From Pseudomonas viridiflava (GTDB taxonomy: Bacteria; Pseudomonadota; Gammaproteobacteria; Pseudomonadales; Pseudomonadaceae), in NCBI RefSeq assembly GCF_900582195.1, contig NZ_UTHA01000001.1, positions 1 to 64,000 on the forward strand: a stretch of 64,000 nt of DNA, written 5' to 3'. This document shows, piece after piece, positions 42,250 to 52,583 of the stretch (position 1 is the stretch's first letter; every line of letters begins with the position of its first letter). A program made the position numbers and the translations under genes. Under the pieces are notes generated by a model. That model was not told the DNA's origin. It worked only from the letters and a program-made list of their open reading frames with translations, and made no database searches.

Positions 42250-42579
42250 ATGAGCGAATTCAAACGAATCCCCCCGGAACAGGCCCAGGCCCTGCGTGAA
42301 CAAGGTGCTGTCGTGGTCGACGTGCGCGACCCGGCGACTTTTGCCGCCCTGCACATCAGCGGCTCGAAGCATCTGGACAATCATTCGCTGCACGCCTTTA
42401 TTCAAGGCGCCGACCTTGATGCACCGACCGTGGTCGTCTGCTATCACGGCAATTCCAGCCAAGGCGCAGCGGCGTACCTGATCAGCCAAGGCTTCTCCGA
42501 CGTCTACAGCATGGACGGTGGCTTTGAGTTGTGGCGTACGACTTATCCTGCGGAAACGGCCCAAGGCACCGCCGAATAA
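42250..42579 (+). CDS. glpE: Thiosulfate sulfurtransferase GlpE
   Basis: Single-domain rhodanese of 109 residues; the active-site loop [11 protein letters not shown] follows VVV (catalytic Cys about residue 64). It moves sulfane sulfur from thiosulfate to cyanide or thioredoxin. AGGA lies upstream of the ATG. It ends the apaG-apaH-glpE run. Confidence 0.93.
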   Translation: MSEFKRIPPEQAQALREQGAVVVDVRDPATFAALHISGSKHLDNHSLHAFIQGADLDAPTVVVCYHGNSSQGAAAYLISQGFSDVYSMDGGFELWRTTYPAETAQGTAE

Positions 42580-42684
42580 TTTTTTTGTCACGCGCAGGCC
42601 CCGGCTGCCGTGGGCCTGCGCGGGCAGACGAACGGTCTTGCCACAACTAATTACGTATCTCGCCTTTACCTCCTGAATTCCCAA

Positions 42685-42694
42685 CTATCCTTAA
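42685..42694 (+). promoter_or_regulatory. Candidate sigma-S promoter of the prkA cluster
   Basis: CTATCCTTAA resembles the sigma-S (RpoS) extended -10 consensus CTAYRCTTAA with one mismatch, about 190 bp before prkA. RpoS dependence of the yeaG-yeaH genes is known in E. coli. No convincing -35 box is present, as is usual for sigma-S promoters. Confidence 0.4.
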
Positions 42695-42720
42695 GCCCAG
42701 GCCATCCAAATCAGGGGAGA

Positions 42721-42780
42721 GCCGGTACACCGGCGCACGGGTCATCGGGAGTGACTTTCACGATTGTCGATCGTGAAAGT
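42721..42780 (+). promoter_or_regulatory. Two strong dyads in the prkA leader
   Basis: GCCGGT-AC-ACCGGC (42721-42734) and a perfect 11-bp inverted repeat ACTTTCACGAT / ATCGTGAAAGT with loop TGTCG (42754-42780). They lie between the candidate promoter and the prkA start, so they could be RNA hairpins in the 5' UTR or DNA operators. No U tract follows, so they are not terminators. The 297-bp gap also begins with a hairpin after glpE (GCGCAGGCCC / GGGCCTGCGC, about 42592-42621). Confidence 0.5.
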
Positions 42781-42876
42781 GTTCTGGGGGGTAAACAGAC
42801 AGCTGCCAAAACGGCTGTTTGCCAGCATCGACTGAGTGATCCGGCGTCGGCTCCACGTATCGAGCGAGGTGACGTC

Positions 42877-44799
42877 ATGAGTATCTTTAGCCACTTCCAA
42901 CAACGCTTCGAGTCCACACGCCAGGAAGAACTCTCGCTGCAAGAGTACCTGGAGCTGTGCAAGAAAGACCGTAGCGCCTATGTTTCCGCTGCCGAGCGTC
43001 TGTTACTGGCCATCGGCGAGCCGGAACTGCTCGACACCTCGACCAATTCGAGGCTGTCACGCATCTTCTCCAACAAGGTGATCCGCCGCTATCCGGCCTT
43101 CGAAGACTTCCACGGGATGGAAGAATGCATCGACCAGATCGTCTCGTATTTCCGCCATGCCGCCCAAGGCCTGGAAGAGAAGAAACAGATCCTCTATCTG
43201 CTCGGCCCTGTCGGCGGTGGTAAATCGTCGCTGGCCGAGAAGCTGAAACAACTGATTGAAAAAGTGCCCTTCTATGCAATCAAGGGCTCACCGGTATTCG
43301 AATCGCCTCTGGGTCTGTTCAACGCCACCGAAGATGGCGCGATCCTCGAGGAAGACTTCGGCATCCCACGGCGCTACCTGAACACCATCATGTCGCCCTG
43401 GGCGACCAAACGCCTGGCGGAATTTGGCGGCGATATCAGCCAGTTCCGTGTGGTCAAACTGTATCCGTCAATCCTCAATCAGATCGCTGTAGCCAAGACC
43501 GAGCCAGGCGACGAAAACAACCAGGACATTTCCGCACTGGTCGGGAAGGTCGATATCCGCAAGCTCGAAGAATTCCCTCAGAACGATGCTGACGCCTACA
43601 GCTACTCCGGTGCGCTGTGCCGGGCCAACCAGGGCCTGATGGAATTCGTCGAAATGTTCAAGGCACCGATCAAGGTGCTGCACCCTTTGCTGACCGCGAC
43701 CCAGGAAGGCAACTACAACAGTACCGAAGGCCTCGGCGCGATTCCGTTCACCGGGATCCTGCTCGCCCACTCCAACGAATCGGAGTGGCACACCTTCCGC
43801 AACAACAAGAACAACGAAGCGTTCATCGACCGGATCTACATCGTCAAAGTGCCGTACTGCCTGCGCGTCAGCGACGAGGTGAAGATCTACGACAAACTGC
43901 TGTTCAACAGCTCTTTGGCCAAGGCCCATTGCGCGCCCGACACCTTGAAGATGCTGGCGCAGTTCACCGTCCTGTCACGCTTGAAGGAGCCGGAAAACTC
44001 CAACATTTATTCGAAAATGCGCGTCTACGACGGCGAAAACCTCAAGGACACCGATCCGAAGGCCAAGTCGATTCAGGAATACCGCGACTCGGCAGGCGTC
44101 GACGAGGGCATGAACGGTCTGTCGACCCGTTTTGCGTTCAAGATCCTCTCCAAGGTGTTCAACTTCGACCCGCATGAAATCGCCGCCAACCCGGTGCACC
44201 TGCTCTATGTGCTGGAACAGCAGATCGAACAGGAACAGTTCCAGGCCGAGACCCGCGAGCGCTATCTGCGTTACCTGAAGGAATACCTGGCACCGCGTTA
44301 TATCGAATTTATCGGCAAGGAGATCCAGACCGCGTACCTCGAGTCTTACAGCGAGTACGGCCAGAACATCTTCGACCGCTACGTGCTGTACGCGGACTTC
44401 TGGATTCAGGATCAGGAATACCGCGATCCGGAAACCGGCGAGATCCTCAACCGCGTCGCGCTGAACGAAGAACTGGAGAAAATCGAGAAGCCGGCCGGCA
44501 TCAGCAATCCGAAGGATTTCCGCAACGAGATCGTCAACTTCGTGCTGCGCGCGCGGGCCAACAACAACGGCAAGAACCCGACCTGGCTCAGCTACGAAAA
44601 ACTGCGGGTGGTCATCGAGAAGAAAATGTTCTCGAACACCGAAGATCTGTTGCCAGTCATCAGCTTCAACGCCAAGGCCAGCAAAGAGGATCAGCAGAAG
44701 CACAACGACTTCGTTACACGCATGGTCGAACGTGGCTACACCGACAAACAGGTACGACTGCTGTCCGAATGGTACCTACGGGTCCGGAAGTCACAGTGA
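42877..44799 (+). CDS. prkA: PrkA family serine protein kinase (YeaG)
   Basis: 640-residue AAA+-like protein kinase. The P-loop is [15 protein letters not shown] (about 107-121), and the AAA portion covers about 20-380; the C-terminal part is the PrkA kinase-like domain. E. coli YeaG responds to nitrogen starvation and stationary phase. The ATG at 42877 (MSIFSHFQQ) has GAGGTGA upstream and gives the family length; in-frame codons before it overlap the leader dyads. First gene of prkA-yeaH-spoVR. Confidence 0.93.
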   Translation: MSIFSHFQQRFESTRQEELSLQEYLELCKKDRSAYVSAAERLLLAIGEPELLDTSTNSRLSRIFSNKVIRRYPAFEDFHGMEECIDQIVSYFRHAAQGLEEKKQILYLLGPVGGGKSSLAEKLKQLIEKVPFYAIKGSPVFESPLGLFNATEDGAILEEDFGIPRRYLNTIMSPWATKRLAEFGGDISQFRVVKLYPSILNQIAVAKTEPGDENNQDISALVGKVDIRKLEEFPQNDADAYSYSGALCRANQGLMEFVEMFKAPIKVLHPLLTATQEGNYNSTEGLGAIPFTGILLAHSNESEWHTFRNNKNNEAFIDRIYIVKVPYCLRVSDEVKIYDKLLFNSSLAKAHCAPDTLKMLAQFTVLSRLKEPENSNIYSKMRVYDGENLKDTDPKAKSIQEYRDSAGVDEGMNGLSTRFAFKILSKVFNFDPHEIAANPVHLLYVLEQQIEQEQFQAETRERYLRYLKEYLAPRYIEFIGKEIQTAYLESYSEYGQNIFDRYVLYADFWIQDQEYRDPETGEILNRVALNEELEKIEKPAGISNPKDFRNEIVNFVLRARANNNGKNPTWLSYEKLRVVIEKKMFSNTEDLLPVISFNAKASKEDQQKHNDFVTRMVERGYTDKQVRLLSEWYLRVRKSQ

Positions 44800-44820
44800 A
44801 GCAGCAGCAAGCGTCCAGCT

Positions 44821-44906
44821 ACAGGCTGCAAGAACAAAGCGCGTAACCCTGCGATGCCCGGGGAACCGCTTTTACTTGCAGCTTGAAGCTCACAACTTGA
44901 AGCTGC
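44821..44906. repeat. CTGCAAG / CTTGCAG inverted repeat in the prkA-yeaH gap
   Basis: GGCTGCAAGAACAAAGCG is mirrored by CGCTTTTACTTGCAGCTT, followed by a second CTTGAAGCT unit. Part of the same sequence occurs at 27862-27895. This seems a second family of dispersed intergenic dyads, placed inside a conserved operon. Confidence 0.55.
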
Positions 44907-44920
44907 CCGGAGGGCTTCCT

Positions 44921-46192
44921 ATGAGTTATGTGATCGACCGACGTCTCAATGGCAAGAACAAGAGCACGGTAAACCGCCAACGTTTCCTGCGGCGTTACCG
45001 TGACCACATCAAGAAGGCTGTCGAAGAGGCGGTCAGCCGCCGCTCCATTACCGATATGGAGCACGGCGAACAGATCAGTATTCCCGGTCGCGACATCGAC
45101 GAACCGGTGCTTCACCACGGCCGCGGCGGCAAGCAGACCGTGGTGCATCCGGGGAACAAGGAATTCACCGCTGGCGAACACATCGCCCGCCCGCCGGGAG
45201 GTGGTGGCGGACGCGGTCCGGGCAAAGCCGGTAATTCCGGCGAGGGCATGGACGAGTTTGTCTTCCAGATCACCCAGGAAGAATTTCTCGAATTCATGTT
45301 CGAAGACCTTGAGCTGCCGAACCTGGTCAAGCGCAACCTCAGCGGTACCGACACCTTTAAAACCGTGCGCGCCGGGATCAGCAACGAAGGCAACCCGTCA
45401 CGGATCAACATCATCCGCACCTTGCGCTCGGCGCACGCACGGCGTATCGCTCTATCCGGCAGCAGCCGGGCAAAACTGCGCGAAGTCAAAGAAGAACTTG
45501 AGCGTCTGAGACGCGAAGAGCCGGACAACTTCGGCGATATTCAGGAACTCGAGGCAGAAATCGAAAAACTCAGTGCGCGCATCCATCGCGTGCCGTTCCT
45601 CGATACCTTCGATTTGAAATACAACCTGCTGATCAAACAGCCGAATCCCAGTTCGAAAGCGGTGATGTTCTGCCTGATGGACGTTTCCGGCTCCATGACC
45701 CAGGCGACCAAGGACATCGCCAAACGCTTTTTCATCCTGTTGTACCTGTTCCTGAAACGGAATTACGACAAGATCGACGTGGTGTTCATCCGCCATCACA
45801 CCAGTGCCCGGGAAGTCGACGAAGAAGAGTTTTTCTATTCGCGGGAAACCGGCGGCACCATCGTCTCCAGCGCCCTGAAACTGATGCAGGAGATCATGGC
45901 CGAGCGCTATCCGAGCAATGAATGGAACATCTACGCGGCGCAGGCTTCCGACGGTGATAACTGGAACGATGACTCGCCAATCTGCCGTGACATTCTGATC
46001 AACCAGATCATGCCGTTTGTGCAGTACTACACTTACGTGGAGATCACCCCGCGCGAACATCAGGCCTTGTGGTACGAGTACGAACGCATCGCCGAAGCTT
46101 TCTCTGACACTTTTGCCCAGCAGCAACTGGTCTCGGCCGGGGATATCTATCCGGTCTTCCGTGAACTCTTCCAGCGCAGGTTAGTGACATGA
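44921..46192 (+). CDS. yeaH: YeaH/UPF0229 family protein with VWA-like domain
   Basis: 423 residues, the exact family length. The N-terminal half is basic with a Gly-rich loop ([13 protein letters not shown], about 88-100), then a coiled-coil-like stretch (about 190-220) and a VWA-like domain with the MIDAS motif LMDVSGSM (about 249-256). Function unknown; always linked with PrkA and SpoVR. AGGGC precedes the ATG at 44921. Its last codons overlap spoVR (ATGA). Confidence 0.9.
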   Translation: MSYVIDRRLNGKNKSTVNRQRFLRRYRDHIKKAVEEAVSRRSITDMEHGEQISIPGRDIDEPVLHHGRGGKQTVVHPGNKEFTAGEHIARPPGGGGGRGPGKAGNSGEGMDEFVFQITQEEFLEFMFEDLELPNLVKRNLSGTDTFKTVRAGISNEGNPSRINIIRTLRSAHARRIALSGSSRAKLREVKEELERLRREEPDNFGDIQELEAEIEKLSARIHRVPFLDTFDLKYNLLIKQPNPSSKAVMFCLMDVSGSMTQATKDIAKRFFILLYLFLKRNYDKIDVVFIRHHTSAREVDEEEFFYSRETGGTIVSSALKLMQEIMAERYPSNEWNIYAAQASDGDNWNDDSPICRDILINQIMPFVQYYTYVEITPREHQALWYEYERIAEAFSDTFAQQQLVSAGDIYPVFRELFQRRLVT

Positions 46193-47751
46193 CCGCCAAA
46201 GAGCAGAAGCGCCAACCCATTTCCACCGGCTCCGAATGGACGTTCGAGCTGATCCAGACCTACGACCGCGAAATCGCCCGGATCGCGGCTCGTTATGCGC
46301 TGGATACCTATCCCAACCAGATCGAAGTGATCACCGCCGAGCAGATGATGGACGCGTACGCCTCGGTGGGCATGCCGCTGGGCTATCACCACTGGTCTTA
46401 CGGTAAACATTTTCTCAGCACCGAAAAATCCTACAGCCGTGGGCAGATGGGCCTGGCCTACGAAATCGTGATCAACTCCGACCCTTGCATTGCCTATCTG
46501 ATGGAGGAAAACACCATCTGCATGCAGGCGCTGGTGGTGGCGCACGCGTGCTACGGCCACAACAGCTTCTTCAAGGGCAACTACCTGTTTCGCACCTGGA
46601 CCGACGCGAGTTCGATCATCGACTACCTGGTATTCGCCAAGCAGTACATCATGCAGTGCGAAGAGCGCCATGGCATCGATGCGGTGGAAGACCTGCTCGA
46701 CTCCTGCCATGCGTTGATGAACTACGGCGTCGATCGCTACAAACGTCCGTATCCAATTTCCGCCGAGGAGGAGCGCCGGCGGCAGAAAGATCGCGAAGAA
46801 CACCTGCAGAAACAGATCAACGATCTGTGGCGCACCATTCCCAAAGGCGCAGACAAGTACAGCGACAGGGACAACGCGCGTTTCCCGGCCGAGCCGCAGG
46901 AAAACATCCTGTATTTCATCGAGAAACATGCGCCGTTGCTCGAGCCATGGCAGCGTGAAATCGTGCGGATCGTGCGCAAGATCGCTCAGTACTTCTATCC
47001 ACAGCGTCAGACCCAGGTGATGAACGAAGGCTGGGCGACGTTCTGGCACTACACGCTGATGAACGACCTGTACGATGAAGGGCTGGTCACCGATGGCTTC
47101 ATGATGGAGTTCCTGACGTCGCACACCAGCGTGGTGTTTCAACCGGGTTTCGACAGCCCCTACTACAACGGGATCAACCCCTACGCGCTGGGCTTCGCGA
47201 TGTATCGGGACATCCGGCGCATGTGTGAAGAACCTACCGAAGAAGATCGTCACTGGTTCCCGGAAATTGCCGGGAGCGACTGGCTGTCGACCATCAAATT
47301 CGCCATGAGCAGCTTCAAGGATGAGAGTTTCATCCTGCAGTATCTGTCGCCAAAGGTGATTCGTGACCTGAAACTGTTCAGCATCATGGATGACGATCAA
47401 AAGGACGACTTGTTGGTGCCTGCGATTCATGACGAACCCGGCTACCGGATCATTCGCGAAACCCTTGCTGCGCAATACAACCTCGGCAATCGTGAGCCGA
47501 ACGTGCAGATCTACAGCATCGATCGACGCGGGGACCGTTCACTGACCTTGCGTCACCAACAGCACGACCGCAAACCGCTGGGCGATTCCACTGAAGAGGT
47601 ACTTAAACACCTGCATCGTTTGTGGGGTTTCGACATTCACCTGGAAACCTTGCAAGGCGACCAGATCATGAAAAACCATCACGTTCCGCCACGCAGCGAA
47701 CACAGCGAAGGGGATTACGGTCGACTCGACCTCGCCGTCATTCATCTTTGA
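46189..47751 (+). CDS. SpoVR family protein (YcgB)
   Basis: 520-residue member of the SpoVR family, named for a Bacillus cortex gene but widespread in non-sporulating bacteria with PrkA and YeaH. Typical conserved strings are [35 protein letters not shown] and [13 protein letters not shown]. The many conserved histidines suggest metal binding, but the function is unknown. Third gene of the cluster, translationally coupled to yeaH. Confidence 0.9.
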   Translation: MTAKEQKRQPISTGSEWTFELIQTYDREIARIAARYALDTYPNQIEVITAEQMMDAYASVGMPLGYHHWSYGKHFLSTEKSYSRGQMGLAYEIVINSDPCIAYLMEENTICMQALVVAHACYGHNSFFKGNYLFRTWTDASSIIDYLVFAKQYIMQCEERHGIDAVEDLLDSCHALMNYGVDRYKRPYPISAEEERRRQKDREEHLQKQINDLWRTIPKGADKYSDRDNARFPAEPQENILYFIEKHAPLLEPWQREIVRIVRKIAQYFYPQRQTQVMNEGWATFWHYTLMNDLYDEGLVTDGFMMEFLTSHTSVVFQPGFDSPYYNGINPYALGFAMYRDIRRMCEEPTEEDRHWFPEIAGSDWLSTIKFAMSSFKDESFILQYLSPKVIRDLKLFSIMDDDQKDDLLVPAIHDEPGYRIIRETLAAQYNLGNREPNVQIYSIDRRGDRSLTLRHQQHDRKPLGDSTEEVLKHLHRLWGFDIHLETLQGDQIMKNHHVPPRSEHSEGDYGRLDLAVIHL

Positions 47752-47814
47752 TCCGCTTCCAGCCTCCGAAAGTCTGACGCAAGGGTTATCCTGTCGGGCT
47801 AACGGAGGTTTTTT

Positions 47815-49044
47815 ATGCAGATTTTCAAGGTTGGCGGCGCGGTCCGTGATCGCTTGCTGGGCAAACCGGTCACGGACATTGATTGGGTGGTGGTCGGTGC
47901 CACCACAGAAGAAATGCTCGCCCTGGGCTATCGTCCGGTCGGTGCGGATTTCCCGGTGTTTCTTCACCCAAAAAGCGGCGAGGAATATGCCCTCGCCCGC
48001 ACCGAGCGCAAAAGCGGGCGCGGTTATGGTGGCTTCACCTTTCACGCCAGCCCCGAAGTCACGCTTGAAGAAGACCTGATTCGCCGCGATCTGACCATCA
48101 ATGCCATGGCGGAAGACGATGAGCACAATCTGACCGATCCGTACCATGGACAGCGCGACCTGGAAGCTCGCATCTTGCGCCATGTTTCTCCGGCGTTCGC
48201 CGAAGATCCCCTGCGAGTGCTGCGCGTTGCCCGCTTCGCTGCGCGTTATGCCGGGCTCGGTTTCACGGTTGCGCCAGAAACCCTGGAACTGATGCGCCAG
48301 CTCAGCGAGTCTGGCGAACTGGAGGCGCTGACCGCCGAACGCAGTTGGAAAGAAATCTCCCGTGCACTGCTGGAAGATCAGCCGCAGGTATTCATTCAGG
48401 TGCTGCGCGACTGCGGCGCGCTGAAAGTACTGATGCCGGAAGTCGACGCGCTTTTCGGTGTGCCACAACCTGAAGCGCATCACCCGGAAATCGACACCGG
48501 CTTGCACACGCTCAGTGTTCTGGAGCAATCAGCGCTGCACAAACAACCTCTGACGGTACGCTGGGCTTGTCTGCTGCACGACCTTGGCAAAGGCTTGACC
48601 CCGGAAGATCAATGGCCACGACATATCGCCCATGAGCACACGGGGTTGAAGCTGATCAAAGCGGTCAACGAGCGCTTCAAGGCGCCGAAGGACTGTCAGG
48701 AATTGGCTTTGCTGGTAGGCCAGCACCACACCCACGGTCATCGGGCGCTGGAGCTGAAAGCTTCGACGCTACTGGAGTTACTGCAAAGTTTTGATGTGTA
48801 TCGCCGACCACAGCGTTTTGAAGAATTTATTGCTGCATGCGAAATGGATGCTCGCGGACGCAAAGGGCTGGAGCAGAGAAGTTATCCACAGGCAGATTAT
48901 TTGCGGGGTGCGGCAAAGGCAGCGCGGGAGGTCGCGGTGCAGCCGCTGCTGGAGAAGGGATTCAAAGGGCCGGAACTGGGCGAAGCGCTCAAGCGTGAAC
49001 GGCTAAAAGCGCTGAAAGTCTACAAAGAGGCAGCGTCGATCTGA
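47815..49044 (+). CDS. cca: Multifunctional CCA-adding tRNA nucleotidyltransferase
   Basis: Adds and repairs the 3' CCA of tRNAs. 409 residues: class II nucleotidyltransferase head with [10 protein letters not shown] (7-16) and DIDWVVVG (metal-binding DxD, about 21-28), the [10 protein letters not shown] motif, and a C-terminal HD phosphohydrolase domain (LLHDLGKGL, about 256-264), so the long gamma-proteobacterial form. ACGGAGG is the ribosome binding site. Confidence 0.95.
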   Translation: MQIFKVGGAVRDRLLGKPVTDIDWVVVGATTEEMLALGYRPVGADFPVFLHPKSGEEYALARTERKSGRGYGGFTFHASPEVTLEEDLIRRDLTINAMAEDDEHNLTDPYHGQRDLEARILRHVSPAFAEDPLRVLRVARFAARYAGLGFTVAPETLELMRQLSESGELEALTAERSWKEISRALLEDQPQVFIQVLRDCGALKVLMPEVDALFGVPQPEAHHPEIDTGLHTLSVLEQSALHKQPLTVRWACLLHDLGKGLTPEDQWPRHIAHEHTGLKLIKAVNERFKAPKDCQELALLVGQHHTHGHRALELKASTLLELLQSFDVYRRPQRFEEFIAACEMDARGRKGLEQRSYPQADYLRGAAKAAREVAVQPLLEKGFKGPELGEALKRERLKALKVYKEAASI

Positions 49045-49048
49045 AAAC

Positions 49049-49112
49049 CTTCGCAAGACCTCGCTCCCACATTGGAATAGGGCCTACTGTGGGAGCGAGC
49101 TTGCTCGCGAAG
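49049..49112. repeat. Inverted pair of REP elements, one degenerate
   Basis: A diverged copy at 49049-49070 (CTTCGCAAGACCTCGCTCCCAC) faces a good copy at 49089-49112, between the convergent cca and folK genes. Confidence 0.75.
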
Positions 49113-49124
49113 ACGCCAGTCAGG

Positions 49125-49643
49125 TCAACTCAGACCTGAAGGCGTAAGCTGCTGCCCGCGCCACTCAAACCCGACCGGTGCCAGCACCTGATCAATCTGC
49201 GCCTCAGCCCACAACGTCGCGAAGCTTTTTCCCACACCGGGATGCACGCGATCCGGCGCAATCAGCGACAACGGCCACAGTACAAACGCATTTTTCAGAA
49301 TCTCGGCCCGCGGCAAAACCAGACCATCGAAATTCCCCACCAGATCGCCATAGAGCAACACGTCGATATCCAGCGGCAAACCCTTGCGATCCGGCGCATA
49401 GCGGCCGTTATCCGCCTCGATGAATTTCAAGCGGCGATCCAGCTCCATCAACGGCAGATCGGTATACGCCGACACCACGAAGTTGAAGAACGGCCCGCTT
49501 TTGATCCCCACCGGCGCGCTCTCGAATACCGCCGAACAGCGGATATCCACCAGAAACGTCGCCAAAGCATCAAGGCCGGCGCGCAAATGGGTTTCGCGCT
49601 CGATATTGCTACCGAGCCCGAGGTAGACCTGAGTCAGCGACAT
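49125..49643 (-). CDS. folK: 2-amino-4-hydroxy-6-hydroxymethyldihydropteridine pyrophosphokinase
   Basis: Folate-pathway pyrophosphokinase of 172 residues. Signatures: VYLGLGSNIERE at the N-terminus, FFNFVV, and the HPPK motif RKGLPLDIDVLLYG (about 85-98). The start is the ATG at 49643, which overlaps the folB 3' end by 10 bp; an earlier in-frame start would lie inside folB. Confidence 0.93.
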   Translation of the reverse strand: MSLTQVYLGLGSNIERETHLRAGLDALATFLVDIRCSAVFESAPVGIKSGPFFNFVVSAYTDLPLMELDRRLKFIEADNGRYAPDRKGLPLDIDVLLYGDLVGNFDGLVLPRAEILKNAFVLWPLSLIAPDRVHPGVGKSFATLWAEAQIDQVLAPVGFEWRGQQLTPSGLS

Positions 49644-49990
49644 CCGCGCTCGATCTCCACACCCACGCCACCCTTGGCCGCCGGTACCGCACCGGGCTTG
49701 GTCAGCTTCAGTCGTACCCAAGTGATGTGGAACTCATTCATCAGCACTTCTACCAGACGCTCGGCGAACGTCTCGACCAGCTGAAACTGCGCCTGCTCGG
49801 CAAAAGCCTGAATCCGCGTGGAAACGCTAGCGTAGTCGAGCGCCAGGGTCAGGTCGTCACCGGCGGCGGCCGGGCGATTGTCCCAGGCGAAGCTCAGATC
49901 AAGTCGCAGGCACTGTCGGATGCCGCGCTCCCAGTCGTAGGCACCGATCACGGTGTCGACTTCCAGGCCCTCGATAAACACTCTGTCCAA
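49634..49990 (-). CDS. folB: Dihydroneopterin aldolase
   Basis: Cleaves dihydroneopterin in folate synthesis, the step before FolK. 118 residues: [20 protein letters not shown], then LDYASV and the catalytic lysine in [10 protein letters not shown]. The best start is TTG at 49990, since GGAGAG is placed six bases before it; a TTG eight codons earlier would include the ribosome binding site. Operon folB-folK, divergent from plsY. Confidence 0.92.
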   Translation of the reverse strand: MDRVFIEGLEVDTVIGAYDWERGIRQCLRLDLSFAWDNRPAAAGDDLTLALDYASVSTRIQAFAEQAQFQLVETFAERLVEVLMNEFHITWVRLKLTKPGAVPAAKGGVGVEIERGCR

Positions 49991-50064
49991 GCACTTCTCT
50001 CCGCTGCACGACAAGGGCGCAATGCGCCGTTAGAATCAGGGCGTCCTCGCCCGGAATAGTTAGC

Positions 50065-50634
50065 ATGTTTTGGTTACTGGCGACTTTCGCCTACCTGCTC
50101 GGCTCGCTGTCCTTCGCCATTTTGCTCAGCCGCCTGACCGGAAACCCGGATCCGCGAATGAGTGGCTCGGGCAATGCCGGCGCCACCAACATGCTGCGCC
50201 TGGCCGGTCGCAAACTGGCGATCCTGACCCTGCTGGGTGATCTGTGCAAAGGCTTGGTGCCGGTGCTGATCGCCTCGGCTGTGAGCCTTTCGCTGCAGGA
50301 TCAGGCGTGGATCGGTGTGTGCGCCGTGATCGGTCACCTGTTCCCGTTATATTTCCGCTTCCGTGGCGGCAAAGGTGTTGCAACCGCTGCCGGCATGCTG
50401 CTGGGCCTGTATCCACCCGCTGCGCTGCTGGCCGTCTGCGCCTGGCTACTGACGTTCTACCTGACCCGCACCAGCTCGCTGGCGGCACTGATTGCCACGC
50501 CCCTGACCTTGCCATTGCTGGCCTGGCAGGAACCGGAGGCGCTGCTGCCGATGAGCGCGCTGACACTGCTGATCGTCTGGCGCCACCGCGGCAATCTACG
50601 CGACCTGTTTGCCGGGCGCGAACGGCATTTTTAA
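50065..50634 (+). CDS. plsY: Acyl-phosphate:glycerol-3-phosphate acyltransferase PlsY
   Basis: Integral inner-membrane enzyme that makes lysophosphatidate from acyl-phosphate. 189 residues, with about five hydrophobic spans. Three family loops are present: [12 protein letters not shown] (about 33-44), [18 protein letters not shown] (about 91-108) and a C-terminal [10 protein letters not shown]. Start ATG 50065. Convergent with tsaD without a visible terminator in the 23-bp gap. Confidence 0.94.
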   Translation: MFWLLATFAYLLGSLSFAILLSRLTGNPDPRMSGSGNAGATNMLRLAGRKLAILTLLGDLCKGLVPVLIASAVSLSLQDQAWIGVCAVIGHLFPLYFRFRGGKGVATAAGMLLGLYPPAALLAVCAWLLTFYLTRTSSLAALIATPLTLPLLAWQEPEALLPMSALTLLIVWRHRGNLRDLFAGRERHF

Positions 50635-50657
50635 ATAACGTCCGTGAGCGCCGCTCA

Positions 50658-51683
50658 TCACAACGGCGACAATTGCTCCATTGGCCAGCGCGCCTGCACG
50701 CTGATTGCCAGACTTTCCTGCTGACCGGCCTGCAAGCGCTGGCAACCGGCAAACGCGATCATCGCGCCGTTGTCGGTGCAGAACTCGGGACGGGCGTAGA
50801 ACACATCGCCCTTCATGTCGCCGAGCATCTTTTCCAGCGAAACACGCAATGCCTTGTTGGCGCTGACGCCGCCAGCGATCACCAGACGCTTCATGCCGGC
50901 CTGCTTCAGGGCGCGCTTGCACTTGATGGTCAAAGTCTCCACCACGGCCTGCTGGAACGCCAGCGCGATGTCGCAACGGGCTTGCTCGTTGTCGTCCCCG
51001 GCGCTGACGCACTGCTGCCAGGCGTTGAGCGCAGAGGTTTTCAGACCACTGAAGCTGAATTGCAGACCCGGGCGATCGCACATCGGACGCGGAAAGGTGA
51101 AACGTCCTGCGACGCCCTTCTCGGCCAGCTTGGCGATTTCCGGCCCGCCTGGATAATTGAGGCCCATCATCTTCGCGGTTTTGTCGAACGCTTCACCGGC
51201 GGCGTCGTCGAGCGTTTCCCCGAGGAGGCTGTATTGGCCGATGCCATCGACCTGAACCAGCTGCGTATGACCGCCGGACACCAACAAAGCGACGAACGGA
51301 AATTCCGGCGGCTTCGGCTCCAGCATCGGTGCGAGCAAATGCCCTTCCATGTGGTGCACGCCGAGCGCCGGAATACCCCAGGCAAACGCCAGCGCTTGAG
51401 CGCAGGAGGCACCGACCAGCAACGCACCAACCAGGCCAGGGCCCGCGGTATAGGCGATGGCATCGATCTCGGTTGGCACGCAATCCGCCTCGGCCAACAC
51501 CTGACGAATCAAGGGCAGCATGCGCTTGACGTGGTCACGCGAGGCCAGCTCCGGTACTACACCGCCATAGGCCCGGTGCAGGTCGATCTGGCTGAACAGT
51601 GCGTCGGCCAGCAGGCCGCGTTCGCTGTCATATAATGCGACGCCGGTTTCGTCGCAGGAGGTTTCTAATCCCAGTACTAGCAT
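50658..51683 (-). CDS. tsaD: tRNA N6-adenosine threonylcarbamoyltransferase
   Basis: Transfers threonylcarbamoyl to A37 of ANN-decoding tRNAs with TsaB and TsaE. 341 residues; ETSCDETG (7-14), metal-binding H111 and H115 in HHMEGHL, and the ASKH-fold GLVGALLVG and SGGHTQL. It is divergent from rpsU, the usual neighbour in gamma-proteobacteria. Confidence 0.97.
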   Translation of the reverse strand: MLVLGLETSCDETGVALYDSERGLLADALFSQIDLHRAYGGVVPELASRDHVKRMLPLIRQVLAEADCVPTEIDAIAYTAGPGLVGALLVGASCAQALAFAWGIPALGVHHMEGHLLAPMLEPKPPEFPFVALLVSGGHTQLVQVDGIGQYSLLGETLDDAAGEAFDKTAKMMGLNYPGGPEIAKLAEKGVAGRFTFPRPMCDRPGLQFSFSGLKTSALNAWQQCVSAGDDNEQARCDIALAFQQAVVETLTIKCKRALKQAGMKRLVIAGGVSANKALRVSLEKMLGDMKGDVFYARPEFCTDNGAMIAFAGCQRLQAGQQESLAISVQARWPMEQLSPL

Positions 51684-51770
51684 GGGTTTGCGCCTTGTTT
51701 AGGCTGAATTCGAAGGCGCGCATAATAGTCGCCACGTGATGCCCCGACCAGCGGTTTTCGATCAGAGGCT

Positions 51771-51799
51771 TTGCATTCCGAGCGATGAGGGGTTAACAT
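51771..51799 (+). promoter_or_regulatory. Promoter for rpsU (and the dnaG-rpoD unit)
   Basis: TTGCAT (51771-51776) and TAACAT (51794-51799) are separated by exactly 17 bp, about 84 bp upstream of rpsU. Both boxes match four of six consensus bases. Confidence 0.5.
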
Positions 51800-51882
51800 C
51801 CGCAACCCTTAAAAACCGACGTCTTCAAGTGCTCTTTTGCCGCGAGGATGTTGACCCCGGTAATGAATGAAGGTAGCTCTGG

Positions 51883-52098
51883 ATGCCAGCCGTCAAAGTT
51901 AAAGAGAACGAACCCTTCGACGTAGCTCTGCGTCGTTTCAAGCGCTCCTGCGAAAAAGCCGGTGTACTGGCTGAAGTTCGTAGCCGCGAATTTTACGAGA
52001 AGCCAACTTCTGAGCGTAAGCGCAAAGCAGCAGCCGCTGTTAAGCGTCACGCCAAGAAAGTTCAGCGCGAACAGCGCCGCGCCGTTCGTCTGTACTAA
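51883..52098 (+). CDS. rpsU: 30S ribosomal protein S21
   Basis: 71-residue basic protein; [20 protein letters not shown] and the Arg/Lys-rich C-terminus ending RRAVRLY are unmistakable. It binds near the 3' end of 16S rRNA and helps initiation. First gene of the classical rpsU-dnaG-rpoD macromolecular synthesis group. GGTAGCTCTGG precedes the ATG. Confidence 0.97.
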
Positions 52099-52583
52099 TA
52101 CACAGACGTTCGTAGCAAGCTTCTTGCCTAAGCCCGGCTCTCAGCCGGGCTAATGGCATTTGCGTAAAACGCTTGACGCTTCACCGTCGAAGCCGCACAC
52201 GCGACCGAGACAAATCTGCTTCACGCGTCAGACCTGGCTCTTTTGCCAGCGGTGCACGTCTTTTCTGACGAGCCTTTCAAGGCTACTGACGAGCACACCC
52301 ACTGATTCCTCTCACGACGATCAGCCCAAGGCACCTGCATGCGTGCCCGCTTTATTGAGCTATCCGAGGCCCTTAACCGGCCGTCAGCGGATTCAGCGCA
52401 ACACTTTCAAATAGTCGACGACTGATGAGTACTAACGTCAGTGGATTTTCGGCAGATACACTTCCCGACAGCGATTACGCAGACGACACCGGTCGAGCCG
52501 CATGTTTTGCGTGCCTACAGTAACGACCCGCGTCCGACCGCCTTTCGTATCGGACTATTTACAGCGCAGACGACGAGTACGCC
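52099..52583. other. 485-bp rpsU-dnaG gap without a recognisable gene
   Basis: It begins with a hairpin AGCCCGGCT-CTC-AGCCGGGCT (52131-52151) lacking a U tract, probably partial termination or RNA processing after rpsU. I recall a YqeY-type gene at this place in P. aeruginosa; no such frame is present here. An 84-codon frame (52160-52414) has atypical composition. A 32-codon frame (52425-52523, MSTNVSGFSADTLPDSDYAD...) has no ribosome binding site. Neither is convincing. Confidence 0.5.

Noticed and set aside
52160..52414. 84-codon plus-strand frame in the rpsU-dnaG gap
   Set aside because: No ribosome binding site, odd composition (Cys, Thr, Ser, Arg rich), no resemblance to YqeY.
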